The notes below the pieces were generated by a model. The model ran no database searches and had not been told where the DNA came from. It worked only from the letters and a program-made list of their open reading frames with translations. This document shows positions 53,313 through 63,227 of a stretch of DNA of 64,000 bases, piece after piece; position 1 is the first letter of the stretch, and each line of letters opens with the position of its first letter. A program made the translations under genes and the position numbers. Source of the stretch: Anastrepha obliqua (lineage: Eukaryota; Arthropoda; Insecta; Diptera; Tephritidae). The stretch spans positions 23,520,001 through 23,584,000 of the forward strand of contig NC_072893.1 in the NCBI RefSeq assembly GCF_027943255.1, written 5' to 3'.

Positions 53313-53489
53313 TCTTCCTTAATAGGGTAAGGATGAGTATACCATATTAGAGGACTCCTAAAATGTGCGAGAATCAATTTTTCAGCCATAAAATCTACAA
53401 CTGCTATACTATTAGGATAAATAATAGCTCGAAACAAAAAATGTCTATAGATAATTGTTTGAAATTACGGCCATTTGATCTTTCCAACT

Positions 53490-53621
53490 ACAGTCGGTAC
53501 TACGTAACGGGAACAACCCGGATTTATAACCGGCCTCGGACTGTCACTTCAGGAGCATTCCCCGTACATATATGTACTCGTATGGGGAATTTTAGTTTTT
53601 TCCAACAACAACAACAACGCA
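53490..53621 (+). mobile_element. SINE-like (CAA)n-tailed element
   Basis: CAGTCGGTACTACGTAACGG then ATTTATAACCGGCCTCGG, GGAGCATTCCCCGTA, GGGGAATTTT and CCAACAACAACAACAAC. The 5' few bases are missing compared with the copy at 52245. Confidence 0.85.
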
Positions 53622-53673
53622 TATTTGATGTAATAACTTTCAATATAAATGTTTTTTTTTTAATTTAATTTAA

Positions 53674-55012
53674 TTTTTTTTTGACGTGATAACGTCTTAT
53701 AATTCGATTTAGCCGGCTGCACGCACGAAAATATGTGTCGTTACCTTGCTCATTAGTGCTACCTTGCTCATTTGTCGTTACCTTGAATGAACTGCAAGCG
53801 AAAGCGCGAAACGAACGACAAAGCAAACAAAGCAAACGAACGGCAACGTTCGACATCTTGCTCTCTCCTACTTAAGTGAGCGTATATATGTATGTATATG
53901 CGCATATGTAGGTATATAAATTCACATACTTGTATTTGCATATGCCTTCTTCCTGTGTGCATAGTAATGAACCATTTCTCTGTTGAGAATAGGACGATGA
54001 TAGAAAAAGTAGGAAATGAAAGGGAGTGTTTCGAGTGTAAAGTGTCTTGAAAAAGGCAAATCAATGATGGTGCCTCTTAGTATTGTTGACTTATTAACGT
54101 CTGATGCACAATCGAAATTGAACATATCGCACCCTAAATACAAAAGGGTCATAACTCAAAATACTAAGATTTTCAGGAGAGACGAAAAACGTTTTATGTA
54201 AAAATTATTGTAATATTTAAAGAAAATATTGTTCCACCATGAAAATATACAACATTGAAGAAGGTTCTACTATTTTTTTTTCAGTTTTATATATTATTAT
54301 ATTTGCGAAAAAAAACAAAATTTTGATTTATGACTGTTTAACTGAAATTTTTTCGATTAGCTAGTATATTATCTTAAGTTGTGCCTTTTTAACTGATAAA
54401 ATGTTTTAATTTTATAAGTTTCCTAACCTAATTGAACTCACTTTTCACAACTAAAGAGGCACAATGCAAAATAATATACCACGAAATTTATCACTTTTTA
54501 CAGTTATAAAGGCAGAACTCAAAATAAAACTCTTTATGTGTAATAAAAGTAATCAGCTGTTCTTGAGCCCATTAACGCAACTGAAAATAATTCTCTTTAG
54601 TTGATCGTGCAAAAGCAACACACTTGACATTAAAATAGACATAACTGTATTTTTCCAGTCAAAGAAGATAGTTATGTGAACGAAATATTTGCAGCAGTTA
54701 GAAATGTGTACTCTGAATTAATTTATGCAAAAAACTCAGTTTTGCAAAATTTTGAGTTGTGACCCTTTTGTATTTAGGGTGCGATATCTTTCATGAATTT
54801 GATAAATGTTTCGTCATTTGGCACGTTTGTGTAAATGTAACTTGACCTATTCCATTGCAATTCCATTTACCTCCTTCTCTATATCCATACAAAATATCTA
54901 TCAAACAAATAAAATTAAAATTTTGTTTTGAAAATTGCAACCATTCCATCAATATTTTCTTATGACGTTGTCACGTTAAACTATCGTCAGTAAACCGACT
55001 TTACAGACAACC
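53674..55012 (+). mobile_element. Helentron/DINE-1-like element, long copy
   Basis: 5' end TTGACGTGATAACGTCTTAT (from 53681), then TAGCCGGCTGCACGCAC and TGTCGTTACCTTGCTCAT blocks. The 3' end has CTTATGACGTTGTCACG, the GTCAGTAAACCGACTTTAC hairpin and CAACCTC. Instead of the microsatellite core it holds about 900 bp with a nested inverted-repeat element. Confidence 0.8.
54124..54787. mobile_element. Inverted-repeat element nested in the Helentron
   Basis: ATATCGCACCCTAAATACAA at 54124 continues to CTCAAAAT. Its reverse complement (ATTTTGAGTTGTGACCC... GGGTGCGATAT) ends at 54787; about 38 bp pair with one mismatch. It is 664 bp, with a second inner pair (AAGTTGTGCCTTTTTAAC and CACAACTAAAGAGGCACAA). 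The target duplication is unclear (ATAT or TA). No open frame. Confidence 0.75.
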
Positions 55013-55659
55013 TCTTTTTTTATGAATATTTTTACTGCATATTTTTTTTACTGCATATTTTCTCTTTCTATAAATTATTTTCTTGCAAATTCGTATGCAT
55101 TTAAAAATAATATCCAAATTCAACATATTTGTAGTTCAGATTAACGTGAACAATCGATATTTATCGATAACAAACGTGTCATCACCTGTCGTCTAAAAAT
55201 GTCATAGCAAAACGGAAACGGCGAAAGTTGTGAAAAAAAAGAACAGCAGGATTATTAATGTGTGAAGTGGTGAAAGGAGTGTCGAAGAAGAAATATAAGG
55301 AATTAAGTTTTTTACGGAATTTAATTAATAAAATCTCTAGATACCCATTAAAAATGTTGTTAAAATCTTTACGCTCAAAAGCGTAAATGCATCGGTAAAA
55401 TTAATAGAACGCAAAATAAAGAGAAACGTTTGCTTAGTAGAATTTGAAAATCAAAGCAGAAATCCACAAATAGATAAGAACATAATTTGAACTGTGACGG
55501 CACAGCAACAGCCACCTCACACAGCAACTGTTGCTGCTGCCGCTGTCGCTGCAACCTACACGGCCTTTGGGCAACGCAAGCCCTTTAGGCAAGAATTTTT
55601 TTTTGGTATTTGATTTGCGATTAGAGGCTATTTTAGGTGATACACTGCTGACAGCAAAC
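55013..55659 (+). promoter_or_regulatory. tth: Upstream region and 5' UTR of tth, with DRE motif
   Basis: TATCGATA (55162-55169) is a perfect DRE site, the binding motif of DREF at many fly housekeeping promoters, and a second ATCGATAT lies 9 bp before it. CACCTG at 55184-55190 is an E-box-like site. From about 55200 the text (GAAAGTTGTGAAAAAAAAG) looks like fly 5' UTR. Transcription start not determined. Confidence 0.55.
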
Positions 55660-55964
55660 ATGACCTCAGCCGTGGATATACAAATAGTTTCGGCACCCAA
55701 CCTGAATAAAATTGAAAATTTCTTCAAAGATGTTTCGTATCGCGAGACAATCGAATTCAGTGCTAACTTTAATACACGTCTGTGTTTGGAACGCCGACTG
55801 CGCGTACCTTTTTTCGATCCTCAAACCCGTGTTGCACAAAATCATTCACATCTCTTCATGGACAAACGGCAACGGATGCCAGGGTTTCGTCAAGGGCAAA
55901 TCTACACATACCCGGCAACGCGTTGGCGCAAAAGCCGGCGCCAGTATCTGAATAAAATGTACCG
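55660..55964 (+). CDS. tth: tth exon 1 (residues 1-102)
   Basis: Holds the whole Requiem_N domain. Ends at KMYR with donor CCG|GTAAGC at 55964/55965. Confidence 0.9.
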
Positions 55965-56862
55965 GTAAGCCGACTTAATCACTTTTAGTTTCATTGGCTT
56001 GTGAACTACTTAAGCTTAAAGTAATTGCTGTCCTTACAGGTTTCCCGATCGGCCATTTCAAGCATTGCGCAAAGATAACGAAACCAGCGCACATAATATA
56101 ACCACTGGCCTAGTTACGTCGCCTTTGGTTGGGTCCAGTGTTAGCTCGATACTTGATGCCGATTTGAATGGCACATTGCTAGATGAATCGCTCTCTTTGG
56201 GCGCAGCTGGTGGCGACACATCAGACAGCAAAGATAGTCAGCAATTAATAGTGCAGCAACAGCAAGCGCACCAACCGCTGAAGGATGACATGTCAAAGGA
56301 ATGGTTCTACGATGATATTGAAATTAACGAGCTAGACACACTGGAAGATCCCAAGTCACCTGCCGATGATGAATTCGACTATGATCCACGTTATGGCACC
56401 AAAAAGCGTCGAAAGCGGCGTCCAAATAAACGCAACTCAACTGGAATGGGCGAGGGAGGCGGCAGCGGCGCCGGCGCCGGCGGTGGTGGACGGCGTCGTA
56501 CTGGCGGGCATCGCGGCCGAAGCTCGGCGGCCTCTACACCAGCAACCGTTTCTGATGCATCACTCTCGGCACTGGACACAAATGATGGTAACAGCAGTGG
56601 CTTAACTGGTGACATTACAGCAACACCAACATCGAGTAGTGGTACTGGGCGGCGACCGCGAGGTACAGGTGGCACGCGTGGGCGTCGTCGTACAAAAGTG
56701 AACAATTTAAATGTCTGTGATCCGCCTAGCCCGGGATTGAATAGTGAACCGCCCTCCTTTGAAAGTGCTGCAGCGGCGGTGGGTGTGATGGGTGATCTAA
56801 CAGGTGTTGGCGTTGTGAGTGATGAGCAAGCCGATTTAAGGAATTATCGCAAGTTCCTGTAA
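55660..56862 (+). CDS. tth: toothrin-like protein: Requiem/DPF N-terminal domain without PHD fingers
   Basis: Two exons, 55660-55964 and 56040-56862, join in frame (CG|G) to 375 residues. The start MTSAVDIQIVSAPNLNKIEN has a good context (CAAACATGACC). An in-frame ATG at 55531 would add 43 low-quality residues and is less likely. Residues about 20-105 match the Requiem_N ('2/3') domain of DPF/d4 proteins: RETIEFSANFNTRLCLERRL, VPFFDPQTRVAQNHS, MDKRQRMPG and YTYPATRWRKSRRQY. Residues 105-375 are low-complexity, with an acidic block (WFYDDIEINELDTLEDPK), a basic KKRRKRRPNKR block and Gly/Arg/Ser/Thr runs. The d4-family double PHD is absent, as in Drosophila toothrin. Nuclear role inferred. Confidence 0.88.
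56040..56862 (+). CDS. tth: tth exon 2 (residues 102-375, stop)
   Basis: Acceptor CCTTACAG. Continues RFPDRPFQALRKDNETSAHN. Ends LRNYRKFL and TAA at 56860-56862. Confidence 0.9.
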
Positions 56863-59100
56863 CAAAGTGGCCACGTTGCCAGTTGCGCGAAAATTTTACA
56901 GCGTAAAAAAGAGAAAAACAAAGCTAATTGGTTGTTGGATATTTAGTTGTTGAAAAGTCAATTTATGTTGTGTCATTACCTTGCACAGCAAAACAATTCC
57001 ACGCACTATTTTTTTAAACTTAAGATGTCAATTTGTCGCACGCTCAATGCAATAGAGACACAACTCGGAAACTTGCGTTGGCACGGTTGCATTCACAAAT
57101 AAAATGGAATTGCATTCATATTTTCGCAGACATAAATAATTTAGATTTGTTGTTTTGATAGGATGCCGAGTTTGCTGTGAAGCTACAGAACAGCCAGTAC
57201 TACCGAACCTAACCTAGAATTTCATGCCAAGCGTTTTTATAGCAGAAAGCCATAGCGCCTAGAATGCTTGAGAAATCTAGCTTAAGCGCAAATTGTACTG
57301 AGTGTTTCAAATAAAAAGCAACAAAAAACTCAAAACTGCGAGTTGTTACCCTCTTGCATTGCGTGTGCGATATGCAAGTGCGTAGTGCGCTTGTCTGCGT
57401 CGAAATCAAACTGAATTCACACAGGACACTTATGAATGATTCGGTGTCAAGAGATGCGTGAAGGCGGTAAATTGCATGGCTTAATTGGAAAAATATTTAT
57501 AAAATTAGCGACATACATTTAACCAAAGCACCTAATCTGAATTGTGGAAACATTTTTATTTTTTCATGCTGATGAATCTATGAATTGTTAAGCACTTTCG
57601 CACAGAATTTTTCTTTATATATTATTTTATATATACTTGATAACAATTGCTTTAAAAATGCATTAGAAAACAAATTACAATTCTATCTGAATTAGATTTT
57701 ATATAAGCGCGTGGCTGTCTAATGTGAAAGAGAATTGTTATCACACAAATATAGTATGCATATATGTGTATGTATGTATATGCAGAATTTCGCAAAACGT
57801 TACTATGCTCACAGCAACAATGAACAATAGAGAGTTGATTTACAAGCACGCCTTTGTTATTGTACCCAAACTAAGAGCAGATTATAATAGTAAATTGTTT
57901 TTATTTTTATTTTTACTTCTTAATTTGTTATTTAAAAAAATAGCTATGTGAATTATTAGCAAAATGAAATAAGATTATTATACTTATTTAAAATATATGT
58001 ATGTATTTATACTGACCAGAGAAACTATTGATTCGCGGCTTGTGTATATTGCTTTGAATTGTAGAATATCTTTACGTACTATACAAAAATATGTTTGTAT
58101 GTTTGTATTTATTGATATGAATACGGTTTCCTTTGTATTGCACGCATATGTACATATGTATATAAAATACCTAATTAGTTACATAAATATAAATTTAGCA
58201 TATGCGCGCTGGACAAATACACACATACATATGTACCATATACGAACTTCATTGTTATGTAATTTATACACACAAACAAATACGACTAAATGTAATTTAC
58301 ATGAATTGAAACAATTTACCACTTACATACATATAGAACTATTTACTGAAATGGATCAATCATTAAATGAGATGACTTTGAAGCTAATACACAAATGCGT
58401 GTAGAGCAGCATTTTAACAGAATTTTACGAAAGCATTTGAACATCTTATTAATACATATGTACATACATATAATAAATACTACGAGTATGAAGTCCGCCA
58501 AGCGGCAAGAAATCATAAATAAAACAAAAACTGAATAAAAGCACATTTGAAGCGAGAGAGTGAATATATCGAACTTTAAGCTACGAAGGCGATTTTCGAA
58601 TATTTAATACAAATTTATCACTTAAATAGCTGTTAGCTGGCCCCTGATGTTTTATATGAGACGTTGCAATGTTGTATGTTAAATCACTTTTCACACCTTT
58701 ACCGTTATCAATTATTTACAAAACGAAATAAAAATGCAAATAGCTTAGCGCAATTCAACTTTTTACATTCACTTGCAAATAATGATTACTTAAGTTTTAC
58801 AAAATCAAAAAAACAACAAAAAAATATATATACATAAATGCATAAATTAAATGAATGTGTATACAGTCACTCAACCTCATTTGATATGGAAACATTTTTT
58901 TTTTTTTGTAAAGTGTTCTATATTTCAAAATATTTTGCGAAAATGGAAAAACGGAGCTTACAGATATTTTATTTGTTTTATTTTATTTCATTTTTTAATA
59001 CAAAATACAAAAAAGTGTTCACTCATTTCAGTGTAATGCAAACAAAAAAAAAAACACCAGTCTAACGGTTAGACGCGATAGAAGTGAAACCTTCCGTAAA
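56863..59100 (+). other. tth: tth 3' UTR and downstream AT-rich sequence
   Basis: AATAAA at 57098 and 57310 give candidate 3' UTRs of about 260 or 470 bp, and later signals would make it longer. From 57500 on the DNA is AT-rich with many TACATATGTA-type strings and open frames of no coding character. No transposon ends recognised. Confidence 0.5.
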
Positions 59101-59205
59101 ACAAACTGAGAGAGAATAAGACGAAAGCAGCATTAGGAGCGGGATAATTATAGGTTCATTATAATATTGCTATAAAGTTCATATTTTATTTTCTTCATTT
59201 TATTA

Positions 59206-59590
59206 TTATTCATCCTCAATGTTTTCAATTTCAACAAATGATACGAGTGGCTTATGATAGCTAAAATATGATACAAATGCTTTGGTTTCGATGTTGTCAA
59301 CATGTCTTTGAAATACCGCGTCAATGGTTGTTTTTGATCGTGTTGTCGATTCAGTGCGATTGTTACACATTTTTAAATTGAATGTTGTATTGAGAAAGTC
59401 AATTGAAGGAACCGCTGTGTCCAATGCAAAATTTACGTTAAAATCGCCACTTAAAATCATTGGAACTTTATTGTAATCTTTTCTAAGTATCCGCGATACT
59501 TCTGGTGTATACTTTATTAAATTTTCGTGAATGAATTCCGTGATGCTATTTATTGATTTTTTTTCTGTCGATATTCACGACACTTTTCTG
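59206..59590 (-). pseudogene. Endonuclease-like fragment (EEP/APE type, transposon-derived)
   Basis: Minus strand: VPMILSGDFNVNFALD (GDFN motif), TESTTRSKTTIDAVFQRHVD and FVSYFSYHKPLVSFVEI, the C-terminal half of an exonuclease-endonuclease-phosphatase domain including the catalytic-site SYHKP. The upstream part (YTPEVSRILRKDY) is readable to about 59530. The type with this ending is found in Helentron/Helitron2-like or other repeat proteins; assignment uncertain. Confidence 0.55.
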
Positions 59591-59679
59591 CATTATTTTT
59601 CGGCATAATTGCGGTAAATATTTAAAAATGAAAATATTTACGAATATAAAAATACACACGCGGTTGCTATTATGAGCGT

Positions 59680-59794
59680 CCCCAGCAAAACCTGCGTGAC
59701 CGAAACTCTAACACAATTACATTTTTTTGAATGTTACAAACACATATGCACGCAGGTTTTGCTGGGGCGTGACCGAAACTCTAACACAATTACA
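59680..59794. repeat. 19-bp perfect inverted repeat plus 28-bp direct repeat
   Basis: CCCCAGCAAAACCTGCGTG (59680-59698) and its exact reverse complement (59749-59767) form a stem with a 50-bp loop. The sequence GCGTGACCGAAACTCTAACA (then CAATTACA) starting at 59694 is repeated exactly from 59767. May mark the end of the repeat element that carries the endonuclease fragment. Confidence 0.85.
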
Positions 59795-59933
59795 CATATG
59801 CATTCGTATTTGTTTGAAAATCGACTTTTTTTTTTTGGTTCTCCGTCACCTTTGGAAAATGTGTAAACAGTAAGCAAACTTTATTCATATATTTTTCCTC
59901 ATTTTTGCATCAGTAAAATTAAACAAACGCCGT

Positions 59934-60085
59934 AGCCGAATGGGTTGGTGCGTGACTACTATTCAGAATTCACAGAGAGAACGTCAGTTCGAATCTCGGT
60001 GAAAACACCAAAATTAAGGAAAACTATTTTTCTAATAGCGCTCACCCCTCAGCACGCAATGGCAAAACACCGAGTGTATTTCATA
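59934..60085 (+). mobile_element. tRNA-derived SINE head and partial body
   Basis: CGCCGTAGCCGAATGGGTTG, CAGTTCGAATCTCGGTG and TTTTCTAATAGCGCTCACC, then truncated at GAGTGTATTTCATAAAATAA. Same family as 53030. Confidence 0.8.
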
Positions 60086-60121
60086 AAATAAAATAAAATA
60101 ACTGTATAAAAAAAATTTTTT

Positions 60122-60190
60122 TCTTGTGATTCGAACCAAGAATTTTGGATCGGAAGCTCACATTGCTAGCCGCTCGGCTATCGCGCCATG
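60122..60190 (-). other. tRNA-like sequence
   Basis: Minus strand: GCGCGATAGCCGAGCGGCTA (D-arm/A-box-like), then CTTGGTTCGAATCACAAG (T-arm/B-box-like). The anticodon stem is poor and no acceptor stem closes, so likely a tRNA pseudogene or SINE head. Confidence 0.45.
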
Positions 60191-60384
60191 CTGTCGGCGC
60201 TGGCCTAAAAGTTATTTAGTTCGTCGCTACGTGTATATGTAATATTCGTAGCCAAGAGTGTCGCTTTTTTCGTTTCACTTTTTCTCAAATCACTCCCAAC
60301 GATTGTAAAGAAGTTTTCACTTCAAAAATCATTCAGAGAATTTGCCGCAGCTTAAATAGTGCAACTTAAAAATGAGCAATTATT

Positions 60385-60800
60385 AATTGCGGATCTTTCA
60401 AATTTTAAAGCATTCAGTTCTTTGTTTGGGACAACATCCGATGAGGCGTCACTTGAAGTGTTCAAGAGAAAGATTCTGCGGAAGATTTTTTGCACGTTGG
60501 TGACGGCGAATATCGCACACGATGGAAGAAAGAGCTGCATGAGCTTTACGACGTCATAGACATAGCACAGCGGCTATGTTGGCTGAGTCAAGTCGTCCGA
60601 CTGGATACAGACGCTCTAGCTTTGAAAGTATTCGATGCGGTACCAGCTAGTGGCAGCAGAGGAAGAGGGAGGCGTCATCTGCGTTGGCAAGACCAGGTGG
60701 AGAAGGACTTGGCTTCAATTGGTGTGTCCAACTGGCGCTGGTTAGTACGAGAAAGAAACTACTTGCGCGCTTTGTTCAACTCGGCCAAAATCGCTTAAAC
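60385..60800 (+). mobile_element. LINE C-terminal fragment (RTE-like)
   Basis: [14 protein letters not shown] then, after a frameshift, GDGEYRTRWKKELHELYDVI, GRGRRHLRWQDQVEKDLASI and ALFNSAKIA with stop at 60798. Same domain as 16181-16525. Frame otherwise open. Confidence 0.8.
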
Positions 60801-60886
60801 GACTATTGTGTCATTTAAGAAGAAGTTCTTTGTTGGGTATTCTTTATTATCAACTCCAGCTTGAGATCTACATACGTGGCATGGAG

Positions 60887-61322
60887 TCAACCAATTTTTT
60901 TTTTTTTTGTGTATTTTGGACTAATTTGGTTCCACATTTCAAGTATCGCCTTTTTACAATCAGATTTGTTATGGATGTCATATATTCTCATATTTGTCTT
61001 CAAAACCGACCAGCAATTTTCGAAAGTTTGTATTATTTTCGACTTGTGCTTAGGGTAGTTCTCTTGATAAAAGCGAAAGTCATTTTCAATTTGTAATTTT
61101 CTCGCGCTTTGAACTAAATATTCTTGGAGAAGTTTTAAGTAAACATATTTGTTCATTGTTTCTTCCCGAAATGTAAAATTTCCAACTCTATTTGATGACT
61201 TGCATGCCCAATCCATAACGTCGCCGCCGTTGTAGCTCGCAAATTTTGAGGTTTGTGCTCCATATTGCCTTCGCACCATATAAAAGGTCTGCCATCCCCA
61301 TAAGTTTATTTTTGCCGCGTCT
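60887..61322 (-). pseudogene. Tc1-type transposase, C-terminal part
   Basis: Reads KINLWGWQTFYMVRRQYGAQ, SKFASYNGGDVMDWACKSSN, FREETMNKYVYLKLLQEYLV, FRFYQENYPKHKSKII, ENCWSVLKTNMRIYD. The second catalytic Asp (usually FQQDNDPKH) is replaced (FYQENYPKH), and the segment with SPDLNPIEN is deleted. Dead. Confidence 0.85.
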
Positions 61323-62055
61323 CACAGTGCGGCCGATTCCCAAAAAGCTGGCCAAAAGTCGAAAAAAAAAGTTTCTAGATAGAGTTTTTTTTTTGTCTTT
61401 GGGTTGGCTACAGTAATGCCTTGAGTAGTGAAAACCGTTCATAGCAACGTCCTGTATCCTAAGTATCCTCTGTATTTTCAGTCACAACGTGGCCTTCGTT
61501 TGAGCATCGTATTACTGTCGATGAATAGTGAAAGTTGTACACATTTGAAAGATTTTGTAATGGAGTAAATTGAACAAAACCAAATGGAATCATCTTCGGA
61601 AGGTTAGTAAAATACGAGAAATCTTTAGTACATATCAATACCTCGACACAAAATTTTTAGCTGCAGCAATACGTAGATGCATTTTTTGCAATTTTTTTTA
61701 TAAAATTTGAGTTTTCAAACTGTATAGTATCACAACGCCGTCATATGCTGCTTTGAAACCTATTAAAGGTTACTCAAAAAAGTAATGGTTACTGAATAAA
61801 ACAAGATTCAGCTGCTACCACTTGCTACCTTGCGACCCCGAAAACATATAAATTAACATGCATCTTGATTATGTTCTTGAATATACGCTATTTCATGTGA
61901 GGGGGTGGCCAATAGGGGTGGAAGGGGGTGGATTTTCAAAATTTTAAGATCAAATTCGTAATCAGCGACCCCGACAACCCCCGAGTAAGAAATTTTGAAT
62001 CAATTACTTAATTTTTTGAGTTTTGGCCAGCTTTTCGGGAATCGGCCGCACTGTG
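61323..62055. mobile_element. Transib-like non-autonomous element with RSS-type CACAGTG ends
   Basis: 733 bp. Left CACAGTGCGGCCGATTCCCA and right GGGAATCGGCCGCACTGTG are parts of 35-bp inverted repeats (one mismatch). Flanked by CGTCT on both sides (61318-61322, 62056-62060), a 5-bp target duplication. Removing it rejoins Tc1 transposase VLFADA-AKINLWGW in frame. A 5-bp GC-rich duplication with CACAGTG ends is the Transib hallmark. No transposase inside. Confidence 0.85.
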
Positions 62056-62330
62056 CGTCTGCAAAAAGTACTGTCCTCCAAAATGCTGTGGTCTTATTTA
62101 GATGGCCATGCGCAAACTGCAAACTCGTACTTCTATCCCTTGCACTTGCGAAAGATTTGTTCCAACATCTAAATTTGATTTCCTTAGTATTTTTCGAACA
62201 GTTTCTGGATCGCAAGTCTTACCTTAATACTTTTTGGCCATTTCAATTAACTTTGGAGCGCTCGTTGCTGGATTTTTTTTTCATTTGGCGCTCTAACCAC
62301 TGTAACCAATACTAAATATATTTTATTATT
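62056..62330 (-). pseudogene. Tc1-type transposase, N-terminal part
   Basis: Minus strand carries the linker and start of the catalytic domain: SNLDVGTNLSQVQGIEV-like sequence in one frame, NKTTAFWRTVLFADA (first catalytic Asp block) in another. Continues in the 60887-61322 fragment beyond the Transib-like insertion. Confidence 0.7.
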
Positions 62331-62439
62331 ATTATAATTTATTAACAAAATTAAATAAATTAACTTGTTAAAAATGTACTAATGAGAATTAGCTGCTATT
62401 AACTCTTCTTGTATGAATATATTGCTATAATTTTTTTTT

Positions 62440-63227
62440 TCTACTAATTTTAGATTGTTGCTTTCATAAAGTTGTTGATTGAAATTATGTTCACTTCATT
62501 GGGAATCTTGAGGAGTTCAATCCAATTGTGTTTAAGAAGACGGTTTCTAGTTTCTTCGAGAGCAGTGCATTCGGAAAAAATGTGGTTAAGAGTCAAAGCA
62601 TGTGGAAAGAGCGGTCAAGTTGGTGGTGGATTGCCTGTTACAAGGTGTTGATGGGTGCAAAGAGTGTGACCTAGGCGGAGTCTTATGAACGTTTGAAAGT
62701 GCTTTTTTGAAATATTTGTTGGATAAGTAGCCGTCATGAGTTCTCAATTTATGGCTGTGTAATGGCGGTTGAAATTAAGCCCATTCTATACTCTTATGTT
62801 TCGAATGTGGTTTAGTATAAATCGCCTGACATCTACTTTTTCGACTGTGTTCTTTGTTGTTACAGGTGTTGAGTTAGTCGATTTTGCGACACGATCTGCT
62901 GCTTCGTTGTCCATGATGCCAATGTGTCCAGGTATCCATAGCAATTTAATCTTTTGATCGTTTTCGATAAGCATATTGAATTGACTGTAATCGAGGCATG
63001 GGTTGGATTTTGGACTGCTTTCAGGACTGACTAACTGTCGGTACATATGAGGACTTTGGAAGCGGTCTTTAACGCTATGATGATTGCGCTGCGGATGGCG
63101 GTCGCTTCTGCGGTGAACGCAGATGCAATGTCTGGTAGTATTTGCATTTTTAGAGTGTGACGAATTGTGTCGACAACTGCGTTTTGGAGCCACCTGTGTA
63201 CCATAACACCCATTTTTCCGCTTCATA
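62440..63227 (-). mobile_element. LINE RNase H and 3' end (I-type)
   Basis: Minus strand: AEATAIRSAIIIALKTASKV then LICTDS (RNase H Glu and Asp), KIKLLWIPGHIGIMDNEAAD (last Asp) in neighbouring frames, then RLRLGHTLCTHQHLVTGNPP and NHIFSECTALEETRNRLL (C-terminal domain) to about 62480. Frameshifts and a missing zinc-binding Cys make it inactive. Cut by the mariner element at 63226. Confidence 0.8.

Noticed and set aside
55531..55659. Upstream ATG at 55531 as the tth start
   Set aside because: The extra 43 residues are low-complexity and look like translated 5' UTR. The ATG at 55660 has a better context and begins the family-like sequence.
56391..56705. 104-codon minus-strand frame, proline-rich
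   Set aside because: Antisense of the Gly/Arg-rich part of tth exon 2.
57997..58404. 135-codon frame downstream of tth as a gene
   Set aside because: AT-rich, rich in TACATA strings, no domain. It lies in the probable 3' UTR/downstream region.
60122..60190. Functional tRNA gene on the minus strand
   Set aside because: Good B box, but poor anticodon arm and no acceptor pairing; set down as tRNA-like.
61323..62055. hAT element assignment for the CACAGTG-ended element
   Set aside because: The flanking duplication is 5 bp (confirmed by frame restoration of the host gene), not 8 bp.
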